From Serripes groenlandicus (Eukaryota > Mollusca > Bivalvia > Cardiida > Cardiidae), in NCBI GenBank assembly GCA_031761405.1, contig JASEVX010000003.1, forward strand, positions 67,991,044 to 68,055,043: 64,000 bases of DNA, read 5' to 3'. A program made the position numbers and the translations under genes. Shown piece after piece: positions 49,111 through 61,061 of the stretch. Under the pieces are notes generated by a model. That model ran no database searches. It was not told the DNA's origin and worked only from the letters and a program-made list of their open reading frames with translations. Numbering within the stretch: position 1 is the stretch's first letter; the number at the start of each line of letters is the position of its first letter.

Positions 49111-49466
49111 CATTTGATGTATTTATATCCCTTTAATTTGTGTATTCTATCATGTAAAGGGTTAAACACGGAGAGTTCGGTCATGCAAACGTACGATTTT
49201 GTTGTTCTTGATGAATGTTATTGTTGGTGTTATAATTGTATTAAAATACCTAATGAATACGTCTATTGTAATCGATAGTTAATTTAATTGTTGTTTACAC
49301 TACTATTAGATCATTGTTAATTGCGCTGAAATTAATCGTATATAACATTTAAAGCAATAAAGAAAGTTAAAGAAACTTATTGTTAATTGAGATGAATTAA
49401 GCAATTAATATAAACATGTAAAACTTTATTATTAACACCTGATACATACAAACGATTAAAAGATGA

Positions 49467-50775
49467 AACCTTGCCTAATTCTCCTTTTACCACAATGTTA
49501 TCCTGTCACGATGTTTTCATAGTATACGGCCTACATATCATGTAAAAGTTCCCCATTTTTCACCCTGTATGTACATATGTCCACATTTCTCCTTTTACCA
49601 CATATACGGCCTACTGTTACTGCCGCCTACATATCATGTACATGTCCCAATTTATCCCCATGTTTGTACATTTCTCCTATTACAACAATGTTATCCTGTC
49701 ACGATGTTTTCAAAGTATACGGCCTACCCATCATGTAAAAGTTTCCCATTTCTCACCATGTATGTGCATTCCTCCTTTGACCACAATTTTATCCTGTCAC
49801 GATGTTTTCAAAGTTTACGGACTACGGTTTATTCCCATTTGGTCTACACCCAGTTTGGACCCCAGTGTCATTTCGTCTTCACTTATATTTAAGTTGACAG
49901 ACAGCCCCTTACACACTTATTCAATAAGACAAACATCTTTTGTTAAAAATATGTGGGTTAATAATGAGATGGCATTCAAACACTGCAAACAGTGTAAACT
50001 AAGATCATCTTATCTTTAATGTAGACTCAGACTACCTATCAGTTCAGTATAAACTGCAGCAGCCAGTACTAGTCTACATTATGTTGAGACCCTCAAAAGT
50101 AAGTTTTCACACCATTCAGGTGTGAAAGATAATGAAAGATAATATGTGTTATTTTAGGAGGCATAAATGCTAAAATGCTTTAATGTCAATGTCAGATAAA
50201 TTAGCAAGCTCCATAGAAATAAAGCTTTGCATATTCATGTTATGAACAGTAGACGAAATGGGAATTAGGGTGTAGACCAAATGGGACAAAAAACAGTAGA
50301 CCAAATGGGATTAGACGAAATGGGAAGTTACCACGGCCTACATATTATGTAAATGTCCCGACTTCTCTCTATGTTTGTACATTTCTCCTTTATCACGCTG
50401 TTATCCTGTCACAGTGTTTTCATTGTATACGGCCTACCCATCATGTAAATCTTGTACAGAGTACAAATGTATCCTGTAAATGGTTCCCATTTCTCCCCAT
50501 GTATGTACACATTTCTCCAATTACCACAATGTTATCATGTCACGATGTTTTCAAAGTATACGGCCTACATACCATGCAAAAGTTCCCCGTTTCTCACCCT
50601 GTATGTACATGTGTCCACATTTCTCCAATTATCACAAGGTTATCATGTCACGATGTTTTCAAAGTATACAGCCTGTAAAAGTTCCCCCTTTCTCATCATG
50701 TATGTACATTTCTCCTTTTACCACACTGTTATCCCGACACGATGTTTTCAAAGTGTACGGCCTATGTATTAGTGA
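49467..50775. repeat. ~95-110-bp tandem array split by an insertion
   Basis: TTATCCTGTCACGATGTTTT-CAAAGTATACGGCCTAC, CATCATGTAAAAGTTCCCC and TTTCTCCTTTTACCACAATG recur with spacing near 95-110 bp in 49467-49824 and again in 50333-50775. The phrase TTCTCCTTTT-CCACAATG-TTTTC is the right-arm core of MITE family C, so the array probably arose by tandem amplification of a MITE arm. Open frames here are repeat products. Confidence 0.75.
49825..50332. mobile_element. Inverted-repeat insertion within the ~100-bp array
   Basis: CCCATTTGGTCTACACCC (49834-49851) is exactly complementary to GGGTGTAGACCAAATGGG (50268-50285), with further worn matches (CATTTCGTCTTC against GACGAAATGGGAA). The surrounding array resumes on the other side. 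No protein is encoded; the class is unknown. Confidence 0.65.
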
Positions 50776-50779
50776 AAAC

Positions 50780-51085
50780 TCGTTTTGCCCGATGTTTTCA
50801 ACTTCACTGAATAATTGTTGTGATTTCTGATAAGTTTTTCAAAGTCGTATCATGTTTTTATTGTATACTTTGTTTTTTAATCTGCAGCACATGTTTGAAA
50901 AAAAGGTGGAAAAGGGATGATCAATGCCTTGTTTTTCCCCAATGTTTTCTACTTCATTGAAGAATCACTTTTATTTGATATGTTTTTAGAATTAATATTC
51001 GTGAATACTTGTTTTACCCCAATGTTTTAAATTCATAGAATAATTGGTGTGGTATCTGATTAGTTTTCAAAGTCATCCTCAACTA
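50780..51085. repeat. Three degenerate MITE family C right arms in tandem
   Basis: GATGTTTTCAACTTCACTGA, AATGTTTTCTACTTCATTGA and AATGTTTTAAATTCATAGAA each precede an AATAATTG/AATCAC and TGATTAG/TGATAAG phrase. Confidence 0.5.
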
Positions 51086-51870
51086 TTTATAACACATCAA
51101 GATCGTTTATTTAATCATTATTTAAAGATAATTAAATAGCCAATCAAATTTTTTATTATTTAAACATGACTGTTAATAGGGTAAAATAAAAGTGGGGTCG
51201 AAATCACTTACGACACTGGGGTCTAAAATATTTGGGGTCGAAATCACCGGCTACCATATGATGTTATGAAGCGTTGTTAAAAGTAAGTTCGTGTCAATTC
51301 TACAGTGTTATACTATTCAATTAAATAAAAAGTATTTGTACATATTGAAAACAATCTAGTCCACATTGGAATTATATTACGTTTTGATTTCATTCATTGG
51401 GTGTAGGCTAATAATTCGACGATAAGTCAGTCCTCGAATTGACCTAGTTCGTTTACTGCGTATCGGTGTTGTTTACAAAAGAAAGCGTGCGGCGTAGGAA
51501 TATTCATAAGATACTGTTTACTGCAGAATCATTTGTATTTCTCAAAATAAAATTTATTTAAAAAAACAAACCAGTGTCTACATCAAACTGGTTGTAAATG
51601 AAAACACTTTAAGTATGAGTTTACATTGATTTGTGCGAACTATATTGAGTAGCGTATGTATGAAAAGATCATATAGTTTATAGAGAGGATGTGTGTTGTT
51701 GGGCATATTCCATCAGCCTGTGCAATCCCATAGGAAGAAGATTATTAAAATAATCACCTTCCAAAAACGCTTGCCTAAATAAATCAAAGTACAAAGTACT
51801 GAAGGTAGAATTGCGATCGTTTAAGAAGAGATACAGAAGTGCATATATGAATATTTATTTTACCGGTTAC
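51086..51870. other. Spacer without recognised features
   Basis: AT-rich. GGGGTCGAAATCACTTACGA and GGGGTCGAAATCACCGGC near 51193-51252 form a short direct repeat. No gene. Confidence 0.4.
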
Positions 51871-52015
51871 CTTCAGGCAAAGTTTCAAGTGTGTAACCAG
51901 TGCTGAGATTTTGCCTCAACCTGAAACTTTAACCAAAATGTTGACGAACAGACAGACGGAGAGACAGACATCGCCAATCTATAGACCGGAATTGCTAGAG
52001 CAATCCGGCCAAAAA
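51871..52015. repeat. Dispersed bivalve-type repeat fragment
   Basis: CAAAGTTTCAAGTGTGTAAC, GACAGACGGAGAGACAGACA and CCGGAATTGCTAGAGCAATC-CGGCC match a repeat I recall from clam genomes. The last phrase is a small hairpin. The boundary is uncertain. Confidence 0.4.
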
Positions 52016-52527
52016 AAAAAATCATCAATTTTAGCAGTAAAATCCTGCAAAGAAGTAATGAATTGAGAAAAAAATGTGCTGAGAGGTCCATAATTTCAAA
52101 CTTGCTAAGATTTGGTCTGTGCAATGAATGTACAAATTGAAAAATGTATTGTTGACATGTATTTTCTACACCATCATTGTAATGTTGTTTATCATAAATA
52201 AAATTATTCCTTTTTTTAAATAAACTTTTAATCAAAATGTGTGTCTCAGTGTTGTCTTCTTCAGAAGTTTGACAGAAACAAAGCCTAAATCTGAAATTGT
52301 GTCAATGTGTTATTTGTCAACTCTGTCCCATAAGTTTTGCTTGTGATTTGAACTCTCATAAAAAAAGCACGGAAAGGGACAACTTTCCCAACTTTTATTA
52401 AATATGTTTTCAATTAAATTGTAAAAAATCTTTTTCTTGTTTTTTGAAAGTTTTGTCATTATTATTTAAGACGGACATTATATACTAGAATAGCCAACTG
52501 ACTATCATTTGAAAAAGTGTTTCTTAT
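52016..52527. other. Spacer without recognised features
   Basis: AT-rich. The minus-strand frame over 51885-52235 overlaps the repeat and has no domain. Confidence 0.4.
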
Positions 52528-52750
52528 TTAAACCTTTCCCACTTGCATACGTAATTGCAGCCGACGACTATTAAAAACATTGATGCAGAAGAAGAAATTG
52601 CTCATAACAAGCTCCTTTTGCAACAATGTTTTCAACTATATTCAATGATTACACTTCCAATAAATGTGATTTTCTGTATCTTTGCTCAGATTTTTTTTAA
52701 TTCGTCTGCTGCAGAGTTTTTATATTGTGGGGTGGGTTGTGATTTGTTAA
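52528..52750. mobile_element. MITE family C copy, worn
   Basis: TTTAAACCTTTCCCACTTGC, AAGAAGAAATTGCTCATAAC and AATTCGTCTGCTGCAGAG arms are present; the right terminus is unclear. Confidence 0.65.
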
Positions 52751-53316
52751 AGGGCAAGCAGGATTGGGAATTGAGTGTTGCACTTATCCTAATGAAACAC
52801 TCGCCTGCCTGTGCATGTTTTAGCTTAACTTAACTTGTTAATGTTCTTTCCATCATCAACTTAGTCATCTGTTAGTAATCAACTAGATATGAACGAAATA
52901 ATCGCGTCAAAATCTTGAATCGCGTCAAAATCATAACGAACAAACTGTCAAAATCTAATTTTGAACTGTGTAATACAAATTTAGAATAAAAGGATGAATC
53001 AGTTATGTTGTAACAACCAATATCCGCGGGTCATTTACCTGATTTTGGCCGAAAGAAATGATCGATTTCTTGCAAGATTTATTCGTTATTCGTTCTGCCT
53101 ATTATAATCAAAGTATTCTAAACGCTTTATAAACAAGTGATTTAAAGCGCTCAAATCATTTGATGAAATTTGTTTCTTTAGACGCGGACCTTGTCGAAAG
53201 CACATATCCAAAATGAATTCGTTGTCGAAGGAATAGATGGACTGAGAGAAAGAGAAAGAAAAGGCTTAGCAATGCATACTATCTTTATGAATAAGGACAT
53301 GAACGAATATGTATGG
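52751..53316. other. Spacer upstream of the LINE
   Basis: No supportable gene. The short duplicate AATCGCGTCAAAATC at about 52901 and 52918 is the only structure seen. Confidence 0.4.
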
Positions 53317-55462
53317 ACTAGCGCCTAGAATTTCGTACTATTGTTGACGAGCAGAATGGTTTTCGAAAAAAACGTAGCACAATTGACCAACTTTCTTCTC
53401 TTACTAACATTATAGACACTAGGAAGAAGCTTAAATGTTCTACATTCTGCGCATTCATCGATTTCAAGAAAGCTTATGATTATATTAATAGAGACAAGCT
53501 TTGGGAAAAATTACAGAATAGTGGTGTTTCTTGTAAAATACTTGTAGCTATTAAATCATTATATACATCTGTTTCCTCTTGTGTTAGGGTCAATAATTTG
53601 TATACAAACTGGTTTCGTGTGAATTCTGGTTTAAGACAAGGCTGTTCATTGTCACCATTGTTGTTTAACATGTTTATTAATGACCTAGCATCACGTATAA
53701 AATCTCTTGGTAAAGGGGTCAATATTGATAGTGAAAATGTTAGTATTTTAATGTATGCTGATGATATTGTGTTGATTGCTGAAAATGAGGAAGATTTGCA
53801 GTATATGCTTAATGAGTTAAATAACTGGTGTAATGTTAACAGTATGACCATTAATTATAATAAGAGTAACATTGTTCACTTTAGGCCATGTTCTACTTCA
53901 GTATCGAATGTTGTGTTTACTTGTGGTACTAATGTTTTAACATATATTGATAAATATGTATATCTTGGCTTAACACTAACTGAACATCTTGATTTTGATG
54001 TAACTGCAAAAATAGTGGCTCAGAGCGCTGGTCGTGCTTTGGGTTTACTCATTGCTAAATATAAAAGCCTGGGAGGAATGCCTTATAAAGTATTTACTAA
54101 ACTGTTTGATTCACTTGTTTGGTCTGTTATATCGTATGGAGCTGCAATTTGGGGTGTAAAGTCTTACTCATGCATAAATTCAATTCAGAATAGAGCTATG
54201 CGATTTTTCCTGGGAACGGGTAAATATACACCGACCGCAGCTATTTCAGGAGATATGGGCTGGGCCCCTCCTTTTGTTAAACAGTGGAAATGTTTATCAC
54301 AACAATGGGTACGCAGCATCCATACGCTTGATACCAGATTGAACAAGAGAATATTTGAATGGGCTAAAAGTAGAGGAAATAACTCTTGTAGGAACTGGGT
54401 TTTCACAGTCAAAAAACAGTTTGATAGTTTACAACTTAACACACTTTTTGATATGTATACTAACGTAAACAAAAGTAAATTCATTGGTGTTGTATATGAA
54501 CAGATGATGTCTGTACATGTTGCGGAGTGGAAAGCAAACGTTAGTCGAACTAATGCTATGCGTGGTAATGGACGTAACAAATTGAGAACGTATTGTCTAT
54601 TTAAATTTGAATACGAGGTAGAAAGCTATTGTAAAATACCTCTACCAATTGCTCACAGATCAGCATTTGCAAAATTCCGATGCGGCGTAGCCCCTCTTAA
54701 AATTGAGACTGGTCGGTATGAGGGTTTAGTTGAGAATGACCGGCTTTGTCCGTTTTGTAGTAACGATAAAGAAGATGAATGTCATGTTATTTTGAAATGT
54801 GCTATGTATGAAGATATTAGGAAAGATTTAATACTTAAGGCTGTAAGCCTAGACGCTAATTTTCTATACTTTGATGACTTAAATAAAATGAAATTTCTCT
54901 TTTCCAATTATGATTTGATAAGGCTATGTGCCAAAACCTGTTTTAAAATACTACAAGAACGTAACAATATTTTATATAAATAATGTAAATAATTATCTTA
55001 AAATGTGATACAAACTTTTTTATAATGTTGAGAAGTCGGTGTTAATTAGGTCATGCTAGATCTGATCTGGGACGATAACTAATCTTTTAAGCTATTTGTT
55101 TAAAAATTGCTTTTCGATATATATAGCGGTGCATTTGAATTTATTTTTCACTTCACGGTTTAAAACATTATTTTAACACATTTTTAGGCCTAGAGTCAGG
55201 ATTAGCGCCGGTTTCTCAACTTTTACTTTTACTTTTACTGTATATATAATGATATACTATACTGCTTTTTTAAATATTATGCATAAAAAATCTGCGATAG
55301 ATGTATTTATTGTGTGTCAATTAGTTTTAATTATACAGTCTCCTGTAATTCTAATATTGAATGGCTATGTACATTGTATGTGTTATTGATATGTTTTATA
55401 TGTGTGTTTGTACATAGATGAGACTTAAATAAAGATAAATATATATATATATATATACTAGC
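53317..55462 (+). mobile_element. Non-LTR retrotransposon insertion with possible target duplication
   Basis: The coding part is followed by about 440 bp of AT-rich 3' untranslated sequence ending AAATAAAGATAAA and a (TA)n tract at 55438-55456. ACTAGC is present just before the ORF opens (53317-53322) and just after the tract (55457-55462). This may be a 6-bp target duplication, though six bases could match by chance. Confidence 0.65.
53322..54983 (+). CDS. 5'-truncated LINE reverse transcriptase ORF
   Basis: The frame is open for 553 codons after an in-frame TAG (53319-53321) and ends with TAA. It begins inside a reverse transcriptase domain: EQNGFRKKRSTIDQL near residue 11, FIDFKKAYDYINRDKLW near 45-61, GLRQGCSLSPLLFNMFINDL near 103-122, and the catalytic YADD at about 145-148. 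The C-terminal part holds RLCPFCSNDKEDECHVILKC, a Cys/His zinc-knuckle-like motif common at the C-terminus of LINE ORF2 proteins. The N-terminal endonuclease is absent, as expected from incomplete reverse transcription. No start codon of its own is implied. The remaining frame is free of stops, suggesting fairly recent insertion. The RT copies element RNA at a nicked genomic target. Clade not determined. Confidence 0.9.
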   Translation, partial: RLEFRTIVDEQNGFRKKRSTIDQLSSLTNIIDTRKKLKCSTFCAFIDFKKAYDYINRDKLWEKLQNSGVSCKILVAIKSLYTSVSSCVRVNNLYTNWFRVNSGLRQGCSLSPLLFNMFINDLASRIKSLGKGVNIDSENVSILMYADDIVLIAENEEDLQYMLNELNNWCNVNSMTINYNKSNIVHFRPCSTSVSNVVFTCGTNVLTYIDKYVYLGLTLTEHLDFDVTAKIVAQSAGRALGLLIAKYKSLGGMPYKVFTKLFDSLVWSVISYGAAIWGVKSYSCINSIQNRAMRFFLGTGKYTPTAAISGDMGWAPPFVKQWKCLSQQWVRSIHTLDTRLNKRIFEWAKSRGNNSCRNWVFTVKKQFDSLQLNTLFDMYTNVNKSKFIGVVYEQMMSVHVAEWKANVSRTNAMRGNGRNKLRTYCLFKFEYEVESYCKIPLPIAHRSAFAKFRCGVAPLKIETGRYEGLVENDRLCPFCSNDKEDECHVILKCAMYEDIRKDLILKAVSLDANFLYFDDLNKMKFLFSNYDLIRLCAKTCFKILQERNNILYK

Positions 55463-55854
55463 CGATCCTTCATTCCACTCGCTTATGCTAGCGGGCGAGT
55501 GGATGTTTACATCTCTGCCGAGAGGAAACAAAGGGTTACAATTTACAAAGGGTAATTGCGCGGTGCAGTGCTATATTGGCGTAGTGATATCTAAATAATT
55601 GTGTACACTTTAAATATGATATTTACACTTACAAGACTTGTTATTTTCTATTATAAGCTTGAATAATCGGATTTTTTTTCGTAAAAAAAATGTTTGCTTT
55701 TGTGAGCATTCGTAAATTAGTCAAACCAAAAATTGCACTTTATTGTTGGTGGTGAAGGGCATATACATCACGTGACTTCAAACTCACTATGACTATGGCA
55801 GCCTCTGCGCATGCGCAAGTCTACCAAAAAACCACGACGATTTCTTAACCCTTT
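55463..55854. other. Spacer without recognised features
   Basis: No supportable gene or repeat. Confidence 0.4.
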
Positions 55855-56074
55855 CCCTCATATAGACGCTTTCTGACGCCGCTTCAGCAGACGGCTTTTT
55901 GAAAACATAGTAACAAAAGAAGAAATTGCACAAAACGTGCAATTTCTCCTTTTGTCACAATGTTTTCCACTTTTAGTCATAGGTTATCCATTCAATTATA
56001 GAGATTTCCCATTATTTGACAAAATATGTTCAAAGTCGTCTGCTGCAGAATTGTCGTATGAGGGAATGGGTTAA
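55855..56074 (+). mobile_element. MITE family C, full-length copy
   Basis: TTAACCCTTTCCCTCATATAG to GTATGAGGGAATGGGTTAA, core GCACAAAACGTGCAATTTC, both arms intact. Confidence 0.9.
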
Positions 56075-56262
56075 ATTCCAAAGGATACGGGATTAAAGTA
56101 CGTTATACGTCTTTGGAGTGAAACGTTGAACGATGGTGTTTATAACGAGCCCTCGCCTTTGATTGGAAAACGATGAAGTATTGATGAGATTTTCGTAAAA
56201 AATGCTTTTATAAGATTTCTCAGACAGACCCTTAAGGGATTTAACATCGATTCTTCAGCTTG

Positions 56263-59200
56263 TCTCGCGGTTTCTATGTCTGAATGTCGATTTCTGTCAG
56301 TATGACTGTCAGTTCGTCTCGGTTTTCAAGCCTGTATGACTGTCAGTTCATCACGGTTTATATGTCCGTACGAATATCAGTTGTCTCGCGTTCAATGTCC
56401 GTATAACTGTCAGTTCGTCTCGGTTTCCAAGCCTGTATAACTGTCAGTTCGGTTCGGTTTCTTGGTCTGTATGACCGTCAGTTTGTCTCAGTTTTTATGT
56501 CTGAAAGACTGTCAGTTCGTCTCGGTTTCCAAGTCTGTATGACTGTCAGTTTGTCTCAGTTTTTATGTCTGAAAGACTGTCAGTTCGTCTCGGTTTCTAA
56601 GTCTGTATGACTGTCAGTTTGTCTCAGTTTTTATGTCTGAAAGACTGTCAGTTCGTCTCAGTTTCTATGTCTGAAAGACTGTCAGTTCGTCTCAGTTTTT
56701 ATGTCTGAAAGACTGTCAGTTCGTCTCGGTTTCCAAGTCTGTATGACTGTCAGTTCGTTTCGGTTTCTCGGTCTGTATGACCGTCAGTTTGTCTCAGTTT
56801 TTATGTCTGAAAGACTGTCAGTTCGTCTCAGTTTCTATGTCTGAAAGACTGTCAGTTTGTCTCAGTTTCTATGTCTGAAAGACTGTCAGTTTGTCTCAGT
56901 TTCTATGTCTGAAAGACTGTCAGTTCGTCTCAGTTTCTATGTCTGAATGACTGTCAGTTTGTCTCAGTTTCTATGTCTGAAAGAATGTCAGTTTGTCTCA
57001 GTTTCTATGTCTGAAAGACTGTCAGTTCGTCTTGGTTTCAATGTTCGTATAACTGTCAGTTCGTCTTGTGTTTCTATTTCTATATGGCTGTCAGCTCGTC
57101 TCGGTTTCTATTTCTGTATTAATGTCAGTTAGTCGCGGTTTCTATGTCCATATGGCTGTCGGGTCGTCTCGGTTTATATGTCTGTATGACTGTCAGTTCA
57201 TCACGGTTTCTATGTCTGAAAGACTGTCAGTTTGTCTCAGTTTCTATGTCTGAAATACTGTCAGTTTGTCTCAGTTTCTATGTCTGAAAGACTGTCAGTT
57301 CGTTTCAGTGTCTATGTCTGATAGACTGTCAGTTCGTCTTAGTTTCTATGTCTGAAAGACTGTCAGTTCGTCTCAGTTTCTATGTCTGAAAGACTGTCAG
57401 TTCGTCTCGGTTTTTATGTCTGAAAGACTGTCAGTTTGTCTCAGTTTCTATGTCTGAAAGACTGTCAGTTTGTCTCAGTTTCTATGTCTGAAAGACTGTC
57501 ATTTCGTCTCAGTTTCTATGTCTGAAAGACTGTCAGTTTGTCTCAGTTTCTATGTCTGAAAGACTGTCAGTTCGTCTTGGTTTCAATGTTCGTATAACTG
57601 TCAGTTCGTCTTGTGTTTCTATTTCTATATGGCTGTCAGCTCGTCTCGGTTTCTATCTCTGTATTAATGTCAGTTAGTCGCGGTTTCTATGTCCATATGG
57701 CTGTCGGGTCGTCTCGGTTTCTATGCCTGTATGACTGTCAGTTCATCACGGTATCTATGTCTGAAAGACTGTCAGTTTGTCTCAGTTTCTATATCTGAAA
57801 GACTGTCAGTTTGTCTCAGTTTCTATGTCAGAAAGACTGTCAGTTCGTCTCAGTTTCTATGTCTGATAGACTGTCAGTTCGTCTCAGTTACTATGTCTGA
57901 AAGACTGTCAGTTCGTCTCAGTTTCTATGTCTGAAAGACTGTCAGTTCGTCTCAGTTTCTATGTCTGAAAGACTGTCAGTTTGTCTCAGTTTCTATGTCT
58001 GAAAGACTGTCAGTTCGTCTCGGTTTTTATGTCTGAAAGACTGTCAGTTCGTCTCGGTTTCTATGTCTGAAAGACTGTCAGTTCGTCTCGGTTTTTATGT
58101 CTAAAAGACTGTCAGTTCGTCTCAGTTTCTATGACTGAAAGACTGTCAGTTCGTCTCAGTTTCTATGACTGAAAGACTGTCAGTTCGTCTCAGTTTCTAT
58201 GTCTGAAAGACTGTCAGTTAGTCTCGGTTTTTATGTCTGAAAGACTGTCAGTTCGTCTCGGTTTCTATGTCTGAAAGACTGTCAGTTCGTCTCGGTTTTT
58301 ATGTCTGAAAGACTGTCAGTTCGTCTCAGTTTCTATGTCTGAAAGACTGTCAGTTCGTCTCAGTTTCTATGTCTGAAAGACTGTCTGTTCGTCTCGGTTT
58401 TTATGTCTGAAAGACTGTCAGTTCGTCTCGGTTTCTATGTCTGAAAGACTGTCAGTTCGTCTCGTTTTTTTTTGTCTGAAAGACTGTCAGTTCGTCTCAG
58501 TTTCTATGTCTGAAAGACTGTCAGTTCGTCTCAGTTTCTATGTCTGAAAGACTGTCAGTTCGTCTTGGTTTCAATGTTCGTATAACTGTCAGTTCGTCTT
58601 GTGTTTCTATTTCTATATGGCTGTCAGCTCGTCTCGGTTTCTATTTCTGTATTAATGTCAGTTAGTCGCGGTTTCTATGTCCATATGGCTGTCGGGTCGT
58701 CTCGGTTTCTATGCCTGTATGTCTGTCAGTTCATCACGGTTTCTATGTCTGAAAAGCTGTCAGTTTGTCTCAGTTTCTATATCTGAAAGACTGTTAGTTT
58801 GTCTCAGTTTCTATGTCAGAAAGACTGTCAGTTCGTCTCAGTTTCTATGTCTGATAGACTGTCAGTTTGTCTCAGTTTCTATATCTGAAAGACTGTTAGT
58901 TTGTCTCAGTTTCTATGTCAGAAAGACTGTCAGTTCGTCTCAGTTTCTATGTCTGATAGACTGTCAGTTCGTCTCAGTTTCTATGTCTGAAAGACTGTCA
59001 GTTCGTCTCAGTTTCTATGTCTGAAAGACTGTCAGTTTGTCTCAGTTTCTATGTCTGAAAGACTGTCAGTTCGTCTCGGTTTCTATGTCTGAAAGACTGT
59101 CAGTTCGTCTCGGTTTTTATGTCTGAAAGACTGTCAGTTCGTCTCAGTTTCTATGTCTGAAAGACTGTCAGTTCGTCTCAGTTTCTATGTCTGAAAGACT

Positions 59201-60437
59201 GTCAGTTCGTCTCGGTTTTTATGTCTGAAAGACTGTCAGTTCGTCTCGGTTTCTATGTCTGAAAGACTATCAGTTCGTCTCGGTTTTTATGTCTGAAAGA
59301 CTGTCAGTTCGTCTCAGTTTCTATGTCTGAAAGACTGTCAGTTCGTCTCGGTTTCTATGTCTGAAAGACTGTCAGTTCGTCTCGGTTTTTATGTCTGAAA
59401 GACTGTCAGTTCGTCTCAGTTTCTATGTCTGAAAGACTGTCAGTTCGTCTCAGTTTCTATGTCTGAAAGACTGTCAGTTCGTCTCGGTTTTTATGTCTGA
59501 AAGACTGTCAGTTCGTCTCGGTTTCTATGTCTGAAAGACTATCAGTTCGTCTCGGTTTTTATGTCTGAAAGACTGTCAGTTCGTCTCAGTTTCTATGTCT
59601 GAAAGACTGTCAGTTCGTTTCAGTTTCTATGTCTGAAAGACTGTCAGTTCGTCTCGGTTTTTATGTCTGAAAGACTGTCAGTTCGTCTCGGTTTCTATGT
59701 CTGAAAGACTGTCAGTTCGTCTTGGTTTTTATGTCTGAAAGACTGTCAGTTCGTCTCAGTTTCTATGTCTGAAAGACTGTCAGTTCGTCTCAGTTTCTAT
59801 GTCTGAAAGACTGTCAGTTTGTCTCAGTTTCTATGTCTGAAAGACTGTCAGTTCGTCTCGGTTTATTATGTCTGAAAGACTGTCAGTTCGTCTCGGTTGC
59901 TATGTCTGAAAGACTGGCAGTTCGTCTCAGTTTCTATGTCTGAAAGACTGTCAGTTCGTCTCAGTTTTTATGTCTGAAAGACTGTCACTTCGTCTCGGTT
60001 TCCAAGTCTGTATGACTGTCAGTTCGTTTCGGTTTCCAAGTCTGTATGACTGTCACTTCGTTTCGGTTTCTCGCTCTGTATGACCGTCAGTTTGTCTCAG
60101 TTTCTTTGTCTGAAAGACTGTCAGTTTCTATTTCTATATGGCTGTCAGCTCGTCTCGGTTTCTATTTCTGTATTAATGTCAGTTAGTCGCGGTTTCTATG
60201 TCCATATGGCTGTCGGATCGTCTCGGTTTCTATGTCTGTATGACTGTCAGTTCATCACGGTTTCTATGTTTCAATGGCTGTCAGTTTGTCTCTATTTCTG
60301 TCAGTATGACTATCATTTCTTCTCGGTTTCTATGTTTGAATGATTATCAATTTGTCTAGACTTTTATGTCTGTAACTCACAGTTCATACGGGTTTCTATT
60401 GCTTAACGACTGTCAGCTCGCATGTGTTCTGTCTCGA
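56263..60437. repeat. 34-bp tandem array, about 120 copies
   Basis: The unit is CTGTCAGTTCGTCTCAGTTT-CTATGTCTGAAAGA (34 bp). Variants are TTTGTC, CGGTTT, TTTTATG and CCAAGTCTGTATGA. A distinctive block (TTGTGTTTCTATTTCTATAT, GTCAGTTAGTCGCGGTTTC, CATATGGCTGTCGGGTCG) recurs at about 57066, 57611 and 58599 and partly at 60126. Short frames rich in Ser/Val/Cys are repeat products and shift every unit. Edges are diverged. Confidence 0.96.
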
Positions 60438-60445
60438 TCTATATT

Positions 60446-60774
60446 AGGGGCGTAGCTTTTCAATAATCAATGTGTAGGCCGTTTTGTGAGAAAATCAACA
60501 TTGTGGACTCTGCGTAAAGTATCGACCCGGATCAGCCTAAGCATGCCACACAGGCCTACCCGGATAGACACTTTTCGCCTCCTGTGGATTTTCTGTTTCA
60601 GGAATCACTACTCTATACATCTATCCCCCTAAGACGGAATGTGTCGGCCGGATCAGTCTGCGCGGATCTGGTCGATACATTACGCAGATGTTTATCGCCG
60701 CAGCTGTATTTTGGGCATTTTAAGAAAAAATGTGTAGGCACGTGCCTACAGTGCCTAAAGGGAGCTACGCCCCT
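60446..60774. mobile_element. GGGGCGTAGCT element flanking a family A MITE
   Basis: AGGGGCGTAGCT at 60446-60457 is complementary to AGCTACGCCCCT at 60763-60774, and TGTGTAGG occurs inside both ends. The right part has TGTGTAGGCACGTGCCTACA, a palindrome. A truncated family A MITE occupies most of the interior, so this is a nest or a composite. Confidence 0.6.
60476..60690 (+). mobile_element. MITE family A, truncated and nested
   Basis: GGCCGTTTTGTGAGAAAATC, GTATCGACCCGGATCAGCC, CTCCTGTGGATTTTCTG and ACATTACGCAGATG follow the family order. There is an internal deletion after CAGTCTGCGCGGATC and the right terminus is lost. Confidence 0.75.
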
Positions 60775-61061
60775 GTTTATAGTTTGTCATCATCAGTTAA
60801 CCTAAATCCTCCTGAATTGTCTATGAGTATCCAACCATTATTTATATTTGAGCATCGTCTAACGGTTTGACATCTACATGCATCTGCCTTCTGCGAAAAT
60901 TCATAAGCACTTTGAAATCCAGGTGACGTAATAATTAAAAGAAACCGCTACGATTGTGTATCGGCGTCCGCCTTGTTTGTCGAGATATAGGTTAGGGTCA
61001 TCCCAAATACTTTATAAATGGAAGTAGTGGTTTTCCTCCTTTTCACTCACTCCTGTTGGCT
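60775..61061. other. Spacer without recognised features
   Basis: No supportable gene or repeat. Confidence 0.35.

Noticed and set aside
54185..54580. 131-codon minus-strand frame
   Set aside because: Antisense shadow of the LINE reverse transcriptase ORF.
56947..60343. Ser/Val/Cys-rich frames in the 34-bp array
   Set aside because: 34 is not divisible by three, so the frames are short and shift; no gene features.
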